Assembly: GCA_002698425.1 (NCBI GenBank)
Contig: NZXU01000005.1
Span: 1-64,000, forward strand
Length of the DNA: 64,000 nucleotides
DNA from: Ahrensia sp.
Lineage (GTDB): Bacteria > Pseudomonadota > Alphaproteobacteria > Rhizobiales > Rhizobiaceae
Direction: 5' to 3'
The notes beneath the pieces were generated by a model. It was given only the letters and a program-made list of their open reading frames with translations. It was not told where the DNA came from and ran no database searches. Made by a program: the position numbers and the translations under genes. Shown here piece after piece: positions 37,773 to 46,129 of the stretch. Positions within the stretch are counted from its first letter, which is position 1, and the number at the start of each line of letters is the position of its first letter.

Positions 37773-38849
37773 TCAGTTCGCCCCGAGTTCGGACGATCCC
37801 CTCTGAACCAACTCTGGCTGACGCGTCAACATCCACCGGTAGGCCTGTCGGCGCCAGGAATAAAGCCAACGCGATGGCGATTGTGCGTTCACGACCGAGG
37901 CTGGCCCGACAAGGCGCCGGGCGAGCTTGTTGTCGTGTCGCGGTTTTAACTGCCTTGCCAAAGCTGCGCTCGTCTCGCATCCGAACAAGCCGACTGCAAG
38001 ATCGAGCCCTGTAAGAACGGCTGTTTCAGCGCCCGCTCGCGCGGCGCGGTCTTTCAGTTCAGGCGCATCGACGCCGGCGCGGGCTATCATCAACATGTCC
38101 ACGACATATTGCAGTCGATCGAACTGGTGCGAGGTCGCGCCATGCAGCGCTGCCAAGATGAGCCGTCCCGCCATCGTGACGCCTCCCGAATTGCGCCCGG
38201 CATAGTCATCGTGGGTCAGGGACATCGACCGGCGCAACTTTGGCGCATGAACGACATCCGTATGCAGTTCGACAAGATGGGTTTCGCCATCTCCGCCTTG
38301 CCTGACGAATTGGCGCTCGGTGTATGCCTCGCGTTTAGAGCTGGGCGCGACGGGCGCAAACCCCAGATCGGCAATGACAGCCTCGACAGCCTCTGTCGCT
38401 ACCGGATTAACCAGGATATCGATGTCCGAAAACGCGCGCATATGCAGGCCGCCATAGACATTATCGGCGAAATCAGGGCCCTTGACGATAACAGCCGGCA
38501 GGCTCTCTTCAGAGAGCCGGGCGCTGATCCGGCGTGCGACGTCGTTGAGCATCATGTTGCGTCTCAGATGCGCCAGATGAGACGACTCAAGCGCGTCGGC
38601 GAGAGATGTCCCGGCGACAGAGCACGCATTCTCGTCCCCACCGGTGACGATGGCGGATTTCGCATTCAGCGCCGCGGCAACGTTTCGGCTGGTCGCCATG
38701 ATGACACCGTGATTGCCGGCCTGCGCCTCGATCCATTCAATGTGACTTTCGGTAAGCGGCATAGGCAGCTTTGGCGCATCGCCCTTCGCGACCTCGGCCA
38801 AAGGATCGCTGTAATACACCAGCCATCTGGAAGACTGCCGCCAGTTCAT
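37773..38849 (-). CDS. Nucleotidyltransferase family protein (NTP_transf_5), RiPP operon
   Basis: 358 residues. The polymerase-beta-like core has K-G-P-D-F-A-D-N-V-Y-G-G-x2-M-R-A-F-S-D-I-D-I-L-V, with D142 and D144 as the metal-binding pair (S-D-I-D). This family occurs repeatedly with HPr-kinase-related kinases and PqqD-like proteins in peptide-tailoring loci. In such lasso clusters a homologous pair decorates a phosphorylated side chain. Its ATG overlaps the kinase stop (ATGA at 38846-38849). It is the last gene of the operon and ends before the shared terminator. The donor (nucleotide or sugar) is not predictable. Confidence 0.82.
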   Translation of the reverse strand: MNWRQSSRWLVYYSDPLAEVAKGDAPKLPMPLTESHIEWIEAQAGNHGVIMATSRNVAAALNAKSAIVTGGDENACSVAGTSLADALESSHLAHLRRNMMLNDVARRISARLSEESLPAVIVKGPDFADNVYGGLHMRAFSDIDILVNPVATEAVEAVIADLGFAPVAPSSKREAYTERQFVRQGGDGETHLVELHTDVVHAPKLRRSMSLTHDDYAGRNSGGVTMAGRLILAALHGATSHQFDRLQYVVDMLMIARAGVDAPELKDRAARAGAETAVLTGLDLAVGLFGCETSAALARQLKPRHDNKLARRLVGPASVVNAQSPSRWLYSWRRQAYRWMLTRQPELVQRGSSELGAN

Positions 38850-39913
38850 TGGCCTCCGTCCGTTTCAGCGAGTTGGCCAAGCGCCTGCGCCAGCATCGGC
38901 GCCAATGTTTCCAGATCGGACCCCACCCTCAATTCAAGCACGGGATTGTGGCGCACCAAATCGGTATAAACGGAAAATTGCGATTGGCTCCAGGGCTTCA
39001 CGCCGGTCGGACTGTTGGAGACATTGTCCTGAGCGAGTTGCAGAAGCGCCTCGGCCCGTGGAACAGGACTAATCCGGTGAGGGCCGTCCGTGCGCTCGCC
39101 CAGCATGACGACAGCGTGGAGCGGCCTGGGCGGGTGCTTCTTGACCTGAAAAGCATCGCGCAACATGTCGATATGGACGCCCTGTTCATCTTCATCGTTC
39201 CACTTGCCTGGCAGGGGGCCGATCCAGGGCAGTAATTCGGCCGTACGGCGATGAATCTTGATTTGGTTCGGAAGGCCCCACACCATCCAGCGCTCATCGT
39301 CCTTGAACACGACGCTGGTGTCGTCCGCCATGAAACCGAAGCCTCCGTGAGCGAGGGCCAGCGACGTCGTGGTCTTGCCGAAGCCCGATGGGGCACACAG
39401 CAATATGGAACTCGGCGCATTCGGGATGCCGAGGCAGGCTGCATGAAGGATGCGCTGGCCCTGGGTGCTCAGAGCTGCGTCGACGATCGCCGTGATCGGG
39501 GTGTACTTGAAAGCATCGACGCTGCCGGGCCTCGCAACGATGGATGCCTGTTTCTCCGGATAGTTTATCGTGGCATGGCCTAAGCCGTTCAATTCCACGG
39601 TCCATGTGTCTTCAGTTTCGTAGAGATTGGCCGCGTTTCCCTCGATAAGTCGGCCTGACCAGGTCAGCGGAAAGGCTTCGGGAACGCGGGGGCGCTCATT
39701 TTCTTCGATGTTGAGAGAAAACCCGCGCGTGGCAGACGCGTCGGACACGAACCAGCTGTATCCGCTGGTGAGCATCTGCGTCCATTGCGCGTTGCCGGCG
39801 GAAATCCGCAGCACCGCTCCTTCGAAGTCAAGCACCAGCGAGTTTGATTCAGCCAAATTGAGTGGCCCCCGGTGAACCGAGGACATTTGCCGGAATGCTC
39901 TGGCTGCCGTCAT
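38846..39913 (-). CDS. HPr kinase-related kinase, RiPP operon
   Basis: 355 residues from the ATG at 39913; the ATG at 39886 is an alternative. The HprK-like P-loop A-P-S-G-F-G-K-T-T is at about 174-182 and the acidic metal site F-M-A-D-D at 194-198. The first 150 residues form a separate, less conserved domain. It resembles HprK-related kinase A and the lasso peptide kinases that phosphorylate a Ser in the precursor. Here the likely substrate is the Thr/Ser-rich C-terminus of the 31-residue peptide. The start overlaps the protease gene by about 65 bp and the stop overlaps the nucleotidyltransferase start. Confidence 0.85.
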   Translation of the reverse strand: MTAARAFRQMSSVHRGPLNLAESNSLVLDFEGAVLRISAGNAQWTQMLTSGYSWFVSDASATRGFSLNIEENERPRVPEAFPLTWSGRLIEGNAANLYETEDTWTVELNGLGHATINYPEKQASIVARPGSVDAFKYTPITAIVDAALSTQGQRILHAACLGIPNAPSSILLCAPSGFGKTTTSLALAHGGFGFMADDTSVVFKDDERWMVWGLPNQIKIHRRTAELLPWIGPLPGKWNDEDEQGVHIDMLRDAFQVKKHPPRPLHAVVMLGERTDGPHRISPVPRAEALLQLAQDNVSNSPTGVKPWSQSQFSVYTDLVRHNPVLELRVGSDLETLAPMLAQALGQLAETDGGQ

Positions 39914-40316
39914 AGGTGAACAGCTCCAGCATCGTTGGCGATGGCGGATTCATCACGACTTCGTCGTCAACCGAAATCCAGCAATGCGCTTTGAGCCTGT
40001 CGGCATGGAGCGTTTCCTTTTCGACGGCAAAGTGAAGCAGAGGCCGATGGCCCGCTAACGACAGGAACCGGAACGCGAGCAGGCCTTCACGCAGGCAGCG
40101 TCGCCCGCGCATCCGCCATGGACGGCGCGTGACACGCTTGACCGAGTCCACGATCGTGTCGGCTGCCAGCGCAGTGTAGGCGGGTCTTTCGCCCGCCGGC
40201 GTCGCCATACGGAGCAATTTCCCGATTGGGGCGCTCTTTGCAAACACCGGCATCAATCGCGCCGATATCCATAGACTTGCTGAAAATGGGATGCAGGACG
40301 GAGGAAACGGACTCAT
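39849..40316 (-). CDS. Lasso peptide biosynthesis B2-like leader protease (transglutaminase fold)
   Basis: 155 residues. The papain/transglutaminase-like core is R-R-C-L-R-E-G-L-L-A-F with Cys74, then K-A-H-C-W-I-S-V with His111. The third catalytic position, 12 residues after the His, is Asn123 rather than the Asp common in B2 proteins; papain-type enzymes also use Asn, so activity is not excluded. B2 proteins cut the leader from the precursor with help of the B1/PqqD-like protein encoded just upstream, whose stop overlaps this ATG (ATGA at 40313-40316). It is cytoplasmic and has no leader of its own. Confidence 0.82.
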   Translation of the reverse strand: MSPFPPSCIPFSASLWISARLMPVFAKSAPIGKLLRMATPAGERPAYTALAADTIVDSVKRVTRRPWRMRGRRCLREGLLAFRFLSLAGHRPLLHFAVEKETLHADRLKAHCWISVDDEVVMNPPSPTMLELFTYDGSQSIPANVLGSPGATQFG

Positions 40317-40609
40317 CTGGACCTTGTTACAACCGCTTCCGCTTCGAGCTCGACGATCAGTTCCTGAAGGTCTGACAGAAGCGTCGGCTCATCGACGTCG
40401 AAATCCGCGAGGATTGTTCCGATACATTCTCGAACACTGTTTCGGCCATCCAGATTCGCCAGGAACGCATATGCGGTATCGTTTATCGTATAGATTTCAC
40501 CGCTTTCAAGCTTCAGCAGAACGCCTCCCTCATCCTCTCCCAATCCCTGGAGCGAGGTCTGTTCGCTCAGGCAGTAAACCGAATTCGCAAAATCTTCACC
40601 CACGCTCAT
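40313..40609 (-). CDS. PqqD-like RiPP recognition protein (B1-like)
   Basis: 98 residues from the ATG at 40609, chosen for its AGGAAG ribosome-binding site 4-5 nt upstream; an ATG at 40630 has none. The fold is the winged-helix PqqD/RRE type: G-G-V-L-L-K-L-E-S-G-E-I-Y-T-I-N-D-T-A-Y-A-F-L-A-N-L-D-G, then helices ending L-L-S-D-L-Q-E-L-I-V-E-L. Such proteins bind leader peptides and present them to the modifying enzymes. It is the first gene of a four-gene operon in which every junction overlaps. The YxxP leader of the candidate precursor is the expected ligand. Confidence 0.87.
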   Translation of the reverse strand: MSVGEDFANSVYCLSEQTSLQGLGEDEGGVLLKLESGEIYTINDTAYAFLANLDGRNSVRECIGTILADFDVDEPTLLSDLQELIVELEAEAVVTRSR

Positions 40610-40701
40610 AATGCTTCCTACGTCGATCATCTCGAAAAACTTACCAGATCAGCAACCGTTGTATTTGACCTGGAAGTGCCACTTTCCGCCAAAACACATC
40701 A

Positions 40702-40728
40702 GCTTGGCCGAGCGCTACTCGGCCAAGC
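40702..40728 (-). promoter_or_regulatory. Hairpin (attenuator-like) upstream of the RiPP operon
   Basis: GCTTGGCCGAG and CTCGGCCAAGC form a perfect 11-bp stem with a 5-nt loop, about 95 bp before the PqqD-like start. On the minus strand TGATGTGTTTT follows, only moderately T-rich. It could be a terminator or attenuator controlling read-through into the operon. Confidence 0.5.
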
Positions 40729-40935
40729 CTCGGTTTCACCATGCAAAGCGGCATTCTTCGCCGATTTGTCGAATCGCCGCAACGTGAAATCCATGCCGGG
40801 CGCCGGGGATCGGCCTTTTTCGAATAAGGCTTGAGGCGCGAAATGCTCCTGTCCACAGGGGTTCGCCGGAAGCTTCGGATTCCGTGAATTCAATCGATCA
40901 AATTTCCCTCTAATTGAGATTCATTGCTCGACGGC

Positions 40936-40963
40936 TTGTCACATATCGTCCCAACGCTATACT
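40936..40963 (+). promoter_or_regulatory. Sigma-70-type promoter of the TRAP operon
   Basis: TTGTCA (40936-40941) and TATACT (40958-40963) each differ from consensus at one position, with a 16-bp spacer. Transcription would start about 35 bp before the dctP-like ATG. Confidence 0.55.
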
Positions 40964-41006
40964 TCGCGTTCCCGGCGGTAACGCTGGGGCAATTGGGAGG
41001 AAAATC

Positions 41007-42128
41007 ATGGACAAGTTCAAAACGCGCGACGTGTCGCGCCGTTCATTCTTGAAGACGAGCGCGATCGCGGGCGGCGCGGCCGCAGGCACTGCGCTCGCTG
41101 CACCGAGCATCGCCACGGCGCAGGGACAGACGACGACATGGAAGATCCAGACATCCTGGCCGGGAGGGGCCGGGCTGCAGATCTTCAAGGACTGGTGCGC
41201 GACCATCGTCGAGAAGACCGGCGGCGAACTGGCGTTCCAACCCTTCGGCGCGAATGACGTCGTCGGTGACTTCCAGCTCTATGACGCCGTGAAGAACGGT
41301 GTGCTCGACGCCGTCAATCCGTTCACCATCTACGCCCAGGGCATCATTCCGGCGGCGACGTTCCTGACGTCCTATCCGCTCGGGCTGCGCAATCCGCATG
41401 AATTCGACGTGTTCTATTACGGGCTCGGCGGTCTCGAGATTGCCCGCGAACTCTATGCGGCGCAGGATATGCACTATGTCGGGCCGGTGCATCATGGCCC
41501 GAACATCATCCACTCCAAGGTGCCGATCCGCTCGATCGACGATTTCCGAGGCCGCAAGATGCGCCTGCCCGGCGGCATGGTGGCCGAGGTGTTCAACCAG
41601 ATCGGCGCCGAGACGACCGTGCTTCCGGGATCGGAAATCTTCCCGGCGCTCGAAAAAGGTACGATCGACGTCGCGGACTATGTCGGGCCGGCGGTGAACT
41701 ACGCGCTCGGTTTCAGCCAGGTGACAAAATACATCTCGATGGGACCGCCCGGCTTCATGTCGCTCTACCAGCCCGTCGACCTGATGGACATCACGGTGGG
41801 CATGGAGTCCTGGAACGCGCTCTCCGACGAGATGAAGCAGTTCGTGGAGATGGAGACGCATGTCTATTCCGACTGGCATCACGCGCAGATCCAGAAGGCG
41901 GACCAGGAGGCCTGGGCCAAGTTCGAGGCGGACGGCACCGAGGTTACGCGCCTCAGCCAGGACGATGTCGAGCTGATGACCGAGGTCGCCGTGCCGATCT
42001 GGTTCGAATACGCCAACCGCGACCCGAACGCGGCGCGGGTGTTCAAGATCCAGCTCGACTACATGCAGTCGGGTTCGCTCGGCTATGTCGATCCGGCACT
42101 CACCGAGGGACTTGAGCTGAAGCTCTGA
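41007..42128 (+). CDS. TRAP transporter substrate-binding protein (DctP/TakP-like)
   Basis: 373 residues from the ATG at 41007, behind GGGAGG; the open frame begins earlier without a ribosome-binding site. The Tat signal is S-R-R-S-F-L-K-T (10-17) plus a hydrophobic stretch ending A-T-A-Q. The mature protein starts T-T-W-K-I-Q-T-S-W-P-G-G, and the R-G-R-K-M-R-L-P-G-G-M region (about 183-193) carries the family arginine that contacts the substrate carboxylate. It resembles the TakP group that binds alpha-keto acids. Tat export fits a folded, possibly Na+-bound protein. First gene of a three-gene transporter operon. Confidence 0.9.
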   Translation: MDKFKTRDVSRRSFLKTSAIAGGAAAGTALAAPSIATAQGQTTTWKIQTSWPGGAGLQIFKDWCATIVEKTGGELAFQPFGANDVVGDFQLYDAVKNGVLDAVNPFTIYAQGIIPAATFLTSYPLGLRNPHEFDVFYYGLGGLEIARELYAAQDMHYVGPVHHGPNIIHSKVPIRSIDDFRGRKMRLPGGMVAEVFNQIGAETTVLPGSEIFPALEKGTIDVADYVGPAVNYALGFSQVTKYISMGPPGFMSLYQPVDLMDITVGMESWNALSDEMKQFVEMETHVYSDWHHAQIQKADQEAWAKFEADGTEVTRLSQDDVELMTEVAVPIWFEYANRDPNAARVFKIQLDYMQSGSLGYVDPALTEGLELKL

Positions 42129-42219
42129 TCCTAGCGGCAATCGCCGATACATACCGCCCGGGCGCGATGTCCGGGCGGCGCTCTGCGCACACTTCCCTTC
42201 AAGAAACAGGACGGCCTTG

Positions 42220-43557
42220 ATGCCCAGCCTTGATTTCACCTTGCCGCATTGGGCGTATTGGGTAGGACTGGTGGTCTTTCCCCTGATCGCCATGGTGCTC
42301 GCGAGGCGCCCGCGGCCAGCCCAGTCGCGCTATTCGATCGGCCTCGGATACATGATCCTGGTGACGGGCGGCATCATCGGCTTGCACCGTTTCTATCTGA
42401 AGAGCCTTTTGGGGCTGGTCTATATCCCGATCTTCCTTGCGATCCTGATTTCCAACAACCAGGAAAATGCGGCGCGGTCGGTCGTCTCCGACATATCCAA
42501 CGAGGTTCGCACGGCGGAACGGGTTCTCGAACGCGAAAAGCCGCGCGTCGAGGAAGCGAAGGTCGCCATTCCTGAGTTGCAGGCGGAATTCGACGCGGCG
42601 GAGGAGGGCTCTTTCGCCAAGCGCGCCGCAGAGCGGCGGCTGCAAAGGGCGCAGGACACCGTCACCAAGGGTGAGCAGCGCATAGCCGACGCCCAGGCCG
42701 ATATCGACGCCGTCGGCAACACGCTGGACGAAGCGCGCGACGAACGCGCGTTCTGGCGCAGCGCGGCCGGCTACGCCTTCTACATCATCCTCGCGCTGAT
42801 GGCGGTCGACGCGATCCTGATGCCGCGGCTGGTTCGGCGCGCCAACGACACAATCCAGCCCGAGACGAAATCCGATATCGAGCTGGCGCTGGAACGGGCC
42901 GAGGCGAAGGAAGGCGCGAAATCCGATGCGGATCACGCCGAAAACTGGATCGACCGACTGAGCCTGTTCTGCGGCGAATACGTCGCCTATTGGGCCGTCA
43001 TCGCGGTCTTTGTCTATTATTTCGAGGTTATCTCGCGCTACGTGTTCAACAGCCCGACCAATTGGGCGCACGAGTCGATGTACCTCATGTTCGGCATGCA
43101 ATATCTGGTCGCGGGCGCCTATGCGATGCTGACCGAGAGCCATGTGCGCGTCGATATCTTCTATGCGGAGATGTCGCCGAAGCGGAAGGCATGGACCGAC
43201 CTTTTTACCTCCTTCTTCTTCTTCATTTTCGCCGGGACCCTGCTCTGGACATCCTACACATTCGCGATGGACGCACTCGCCGTTTCGACCGGTAACGGCG
43301 CGGTCTCCGAATGGGCGCGCGGCGGCACCGGCTTCTTCGAGATGCTGGGATCGATGTCGCCTGAACAGTGGACCGACCCGAATATCCGCTGGGGCGAGAT
43401 TTCCTTCAACGAGTGGGAGGTGCCGCTCTGGCCGATGAAATGGGTCATGGTTCTCGGCGGGTTGCTGCTGGTCCTGCAGGGGCTCTCCAAGGTGCTCAAA
43501 GACATCCAGACGATCATGGGCAATGACACGCCCGGAACCACGCAGGGGGCGAACTGA
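42220..43557 (+). CDS. TRAP small permease (DctQ) with N-terminal TM2 domain and coiled coil
   Basis: 445 residues, more than twice the usual DctQ length. Residues 1-85 contain membrane helices and a TM2-type motif (G-G-I-I-G-L-H-R-F-Y-L-K-S-L-L-G). Residues of about 88-185 form a charged heptad-like coiled coil, followed by another helix (about 185-205). The DctQ domain proper spans about 240-430 (Y-V-F-N-S-P-T-N-W-A-H-E, then S-H-V-R-V-D-I-F-Y). It sits between the binding protein and large permease genes and overlaps the latter (TGATG). The extra part should add membrane helices and a long cytoplasmic or periplasmic stalk to the transporter. Confidence 0.85.
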   Translation: MPSLDFTLPHWAYWVGLVVFPLIAMVLARRPRPAQSRYSIGLGYMILVTGGIIGLHRFYLKSLLGLVYIPIFLAILISNNQENAARSVVSDISNEVRTAERVLEREKPRVEEAKVAIPELQAEFDAAEEGSFAKRAAERRLQRAQDTVTKGEQRIADAQADIDAVGNTLDEARDERAFWRSAAGYAFYIILALMAVDAILMPRLVRRANDTIQPETKSDIELALERAEAKEGAKSDADHAENWIDRLSLFCGEYVAYWAVIAVFVYYFEVISRYVFNSPTNWAHESMYLMFGMQYLVAGAYAMLTESHVRVDIFYAEMSPKRKAWTDLFTSFFFFIFAGTLLWTSYTFAMDALAVSTGNGAVSEWARGGTGFFEMLGSMSPEQWTDPNIRWGEISFNEWEVPLWPMKWVMVLGGLLLVLQGLSKVLKDIQTIMGNDTPGTTQGAN

Positions 43558-44912
43558 TGGGTCTCGACATCGGAATCGGGCTTCTGACCCTCATTATGTT
43601 CGGCAGCCTCCTGGTGCTGTTGATGGCGGGCCTGCCGCTAGCCTTCGTCACCGGCGGTCTCGCCTGCATCTTCCTGTTCGTGCTCGGCGACGAGCGCGCG
43701 CTGAACATCGTGCCGAGCCGCATTTTCCCGTTGATGACCAACTATCAGCTCTCGGCGATACCGTTGTTCATCTTCATGGCGGCGATGCTCGAACGAGCGG
43801 GCATCATCAACGACATGTTCGACGTCATCTACCGGGTGCTCGGCGGCGTGAAAGGCGGCTTGGCCTCGGCGACGATCATCGCCTCGACTATCCTTGCGGC
43901 CATGGTCGGCGTCATCGGCGCGGCGGTGGTGACGATGGGCATCATCGCCCTGCCGGCGATGCTGCGCCGGCAATATGATCCGAAGATCGCGATGGGCTCG
44001 ATCATGGCCGGCGGCACGCTCGGCATCCTGATCCCGCCGTCGATCCTTGCGATCATCTATGCGGTCGTGGCGGAACAGTCGGTCGGCGAATTGTTCATCG
44101 GCGCGGTCATTCCCGGCCTGATGCTGTCGGGCATGTATATCGCCTATGTCACCATCCGGTCCTATGTGAACCCGCAGCTCGGTCCGCCGATCCCGGAGGA
44201 AGAGCGCGTCTCGACGCGCGAGAAGTTCAGGCTGATCGGCAAGATGGCAGCGCCGATCTCGCTGATCGTCATCGTGCTCGGGGTCATCTTCTCCGGCGTG
44301 GCGACGCCGGTGGAAGCGGCGGGCATCGGCACGTTCGGAGCCTTCATTGTCGCGGCAATCCACCGAAAGCTCGACTGGCAAACCGTTCGCGAGGCGAGCC
44401 TGACGACGCTGAAGGCGTCGGCCATGGTCATCTGGATTATGTTCGGCGCGACGATCTTCGTCGGCCTCTACGTTCTGGAGGGTGGTCAGGAATTCGTGCA
44501 GGGGGCGTTGCAGGGCACCGGTCTCGGTCCGTGGGGCATTCTGATTCTCATGCAGATCGTGCTGATCATTCTCGGCATGTTTCTCGACTGGGTCGGAATC
44601 CTGCTTCTGTGCGTGCCGATCTTCGTGCCGATCATCAAGGCGCTCGGCGCTGCATCCTTCGGGCTGACCGATCCCGACGATCTCGTGCTGTGGTTCGGCG
44701 TGCTTTATCTCGTCAACATGCAGATGAGCTTCCTGTCGCCGCCATTCGGTTATGCGCTGTTCTATCTGCGCGGCGTGGCGCCGCCGGAAATTCCCATGAC
44801 GGAGATCTTCAAGTCGGCGCTGCCCTTTCTGGCATTGCAGATCGTCGGGCTCACAATCTGCATGGTTTTCCCGCATGTGATCATCTGGTTGCCGCGGCTC
44901 GTCTACGGCTGA
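43557..44912 (+). CDS. TRAP transporter large permease (DctM)
   Basis: 451 residues with about twelve hydrophobic segments. DctM motifs are present: G-I-I-N-D-M-F-D, then M-A-G-G-T-L-G-I-L-I-P-P-S near 152-164, and Q-M-S-F-L-S-P-P-F-G-Y-A near 388-399. It uses the Na+ gradient to import the substrate delivered by the binding protein. Its ATG overlaps the stop of the DctQ fusion gene. The Na+ gradient could be maintained by the Mrp and CPA1 antiporters encoded downstream. Confidence 0.92.
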   Translation: MGLDIGIGLLTLIMFGSLLVLLMAGLPLAFVTGGLACIFLFVLGDERALNIVPSRIFPLMTNYQLSAIPLFIFMAAMLERAGIINDMFDVIYRVLGGVKGGLASATIIASTILAAMVGVIGAAVVTMGIIALPAMLRRQYDPKIAMGSIMAGGTLGILIPPSILAIIYAVVAEQSVGELFIGAVIPGLMLSGMYIAYVTIRSYVNPQLGPPIPEEERVSTREKFRLIGKMAAPISLIVIVLGVIFSGVATPVEAAGIGTFGAFIVAAIHRKLDWQTVREASLTTLKASAMVIWIMFGATIFVGLYVLEGGQEFVQGALQGTGLGPWGILILMQIVLIILGMFLDWVGILLLCVPIFVPIIKALGAASFGLTDPDDLVLWFGVLYLVNMQMSFLSPPFGYALFYLRGVAPPEIPMTEIFKSALPFLALQIVGLTICMVFPHVIIWLPRLVYG

Positions 44913-45072
44913 GATCAGATCCGCCCATTGCGGTGCGGCGCGGGCGTTTGTTCGCGTCGCACGGATTGGGAAAGCGGAACTCGCACGTGCGAAAGCTGCT
45001 TGCCGGCGCTGTTCGACGGATGTCGCTGGCGCGCGGCTTCTATCCGTCAACGTACCGATGGAATGTCGCCTT

Positions 45073-45086
45073 TCATGTATACATGA
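45073..45086. promoter_or_regulatory. GntR-type palindrome upstream of the aldo/keto reductase gene
   Basis: TCATGTATACATGA is a perfect 14-bp palindrome with a GTATAC core, like FadR/FCD-subfamily GntR operators (T-N-GTATAC-N-A). It lies 57 bp before the aldo/keto reductase start and 160 bp after the TRAP genes. No gntR gene is in the window. Confidence 0.5.
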
Positions 45087-45143
45087 CTTTAGCCCAGCGG
45101 CGAAACGAGCTAAGCAGGATCGACCACAAGCGGGAGGGCGATC

Positions 45144-46109
45144 ATGGAGTATGTGCGGTTCGGTTCGACGGGGCTGCAAGTCAGCCGGCTTTGTTTCGGC
45201 TCCATGTCCTTCGGCAAGCCCACCGACATACGGCCCTGGACGCTTGACTTCGATGCGGCGCGGCGGATGTTTCGCGTGGCATGGGAGGGCGGGATCAATT
45301 TTTTCGATACCGCCAATGTATACTCCGAGGGGACGTCGGAGGAGATCACCGGCAAGGCCCTGAAGGAACTGGCGCCGCGCGACCAGATCGTGCTCGCGAC
45401 CAAGGTTTGCCTGCCGATGCGGCGCGGACCGAATGGCGGCGGGCTGTCGCGCAAGGTGATCCTGCATGAGATCGACGCCAGCCTGAAACGGCTCGGCACC
45501 GATCATGTGGACATCTACCAGGTCCACCGGGCCGACCCGGCAACGCCCTTCGAGGAGACAATGGAGGCGCTGAACGACGTCGTGAAGGCCGGCAAGGCGC
45601 GCTATATCGGCGCGTCCTCCATGCATGCCTGGCAGTTCCTGAAATACCAGCGCGCCGCCGAGACGGCGGGCGGCGCGAAGTTCATTTCCATGCAGAACCA
45701 GGTCAACGCGCTCTACCGCGAGGAGGAGCGCGAAATGCTGCCGCTTTGCCGCCACGACGGCATTGCGGTCATGCCCTGGTCGCCGATGGCCTCCGGCCGC
45801 CTGACGCGGCCCTGGGGAGAGCAGACCGAGCGCTCGCAGACCGACAAGCGGTTGTCGCGCCTTGGCGATGACGATCGCGCCGTGGTCGAGGCGGTCGAGC
45901 GGGTCGCGCAACGCCGAGGCGTCCCGATGGCGCGCATCGCCATGGCCTGGGTGCTGCAGGTTCCGGGCGTGACGTCGCCGATCGTCGGGGTCTCCAAGGA
46001 CAGCCACATCACCGACGCGCTCGCGGCGCTCGACTTCGAGCTTGCCCCGGAGGACATTGCGGAAATCGAAGCGCCCTACCGGACCCGGCCGATCAGCGGT
46101 TTCGTTTGA
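45144..46109 (+). CDS. Aldo/keto reductase
   Basis: 321 residues, (beta/alpha)8 NADP(H)-dependent oxidoreductase. The catalytic tetrad is visible: Asp and Tyr in F-F-D-T-A-N-V-Y (about 53-60), Lys in L-A-T-K-V (about 84-88), and His in Y-Q-V-H-R near 130. The C-terminal cofactor segment S-P-I-V-G-V-S-K is present. The ATG has a GGGAGG ribosome-binding site. It probably reduces a carbonyl metabolite; the GntR-like operator and the TRAP genes upstream suggest catabolism of an imported acid. It converges on the antiporter gene with 20 bp between. Confidence 0.88.
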   Translation: MEYVRFGSTGLQVSRLCFGSMSFGKPTDIRPWTLDFDAARRMFRVAWEGGINFFDTANVYSEGTSEEITGKALKELAPRDQIVLATKVCLPMRRGPNGGGLSRKVILHEIDASLKRLGTDHVDIYQVHRADPATPFEETMEALNDVVKAGKARYIGASSMHAWQFLKYQRAAETAGGAKFISMQNQVNALYREEEREMLPLCRHDGIAVMPWSPMASGRLTRPWGEQTERSQTDKRLSRLGDDDRAVVEAVERVAQRRGVPMARIAMAWVLQVPGVTSPIVGVSKDSHITDALAALDFELAPEDIAEIEAPYRTRPISGFV

Positions 46110-46129
46110 CGGCGCAAGGGCCGAAACTG

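Larger units (their letters stand above)
40610..41006. other. Intergenic region between RiPP operon and TRAP operon
   Basis: About 400 bp. It holds a perfect 11-bp-stem hairpin at 40702-40728 and, on the right, a good sigma-70-type promoter for the TRAP genes. A minus-strand open frame at 40699-40893 (TTG start, 64 codons) runs through the hairpin. It has no recognisable domain or leader motif, and I do not call it a gene. Confidence 0.6.

Noticed and set aside
36650..40609. Classical lasso peptide cluster
   Set aside because: No asparagine-synthetase-like cyclase and no ring-forming Asp/Glu in the candidate core, so the lasso label would overstate what is present.
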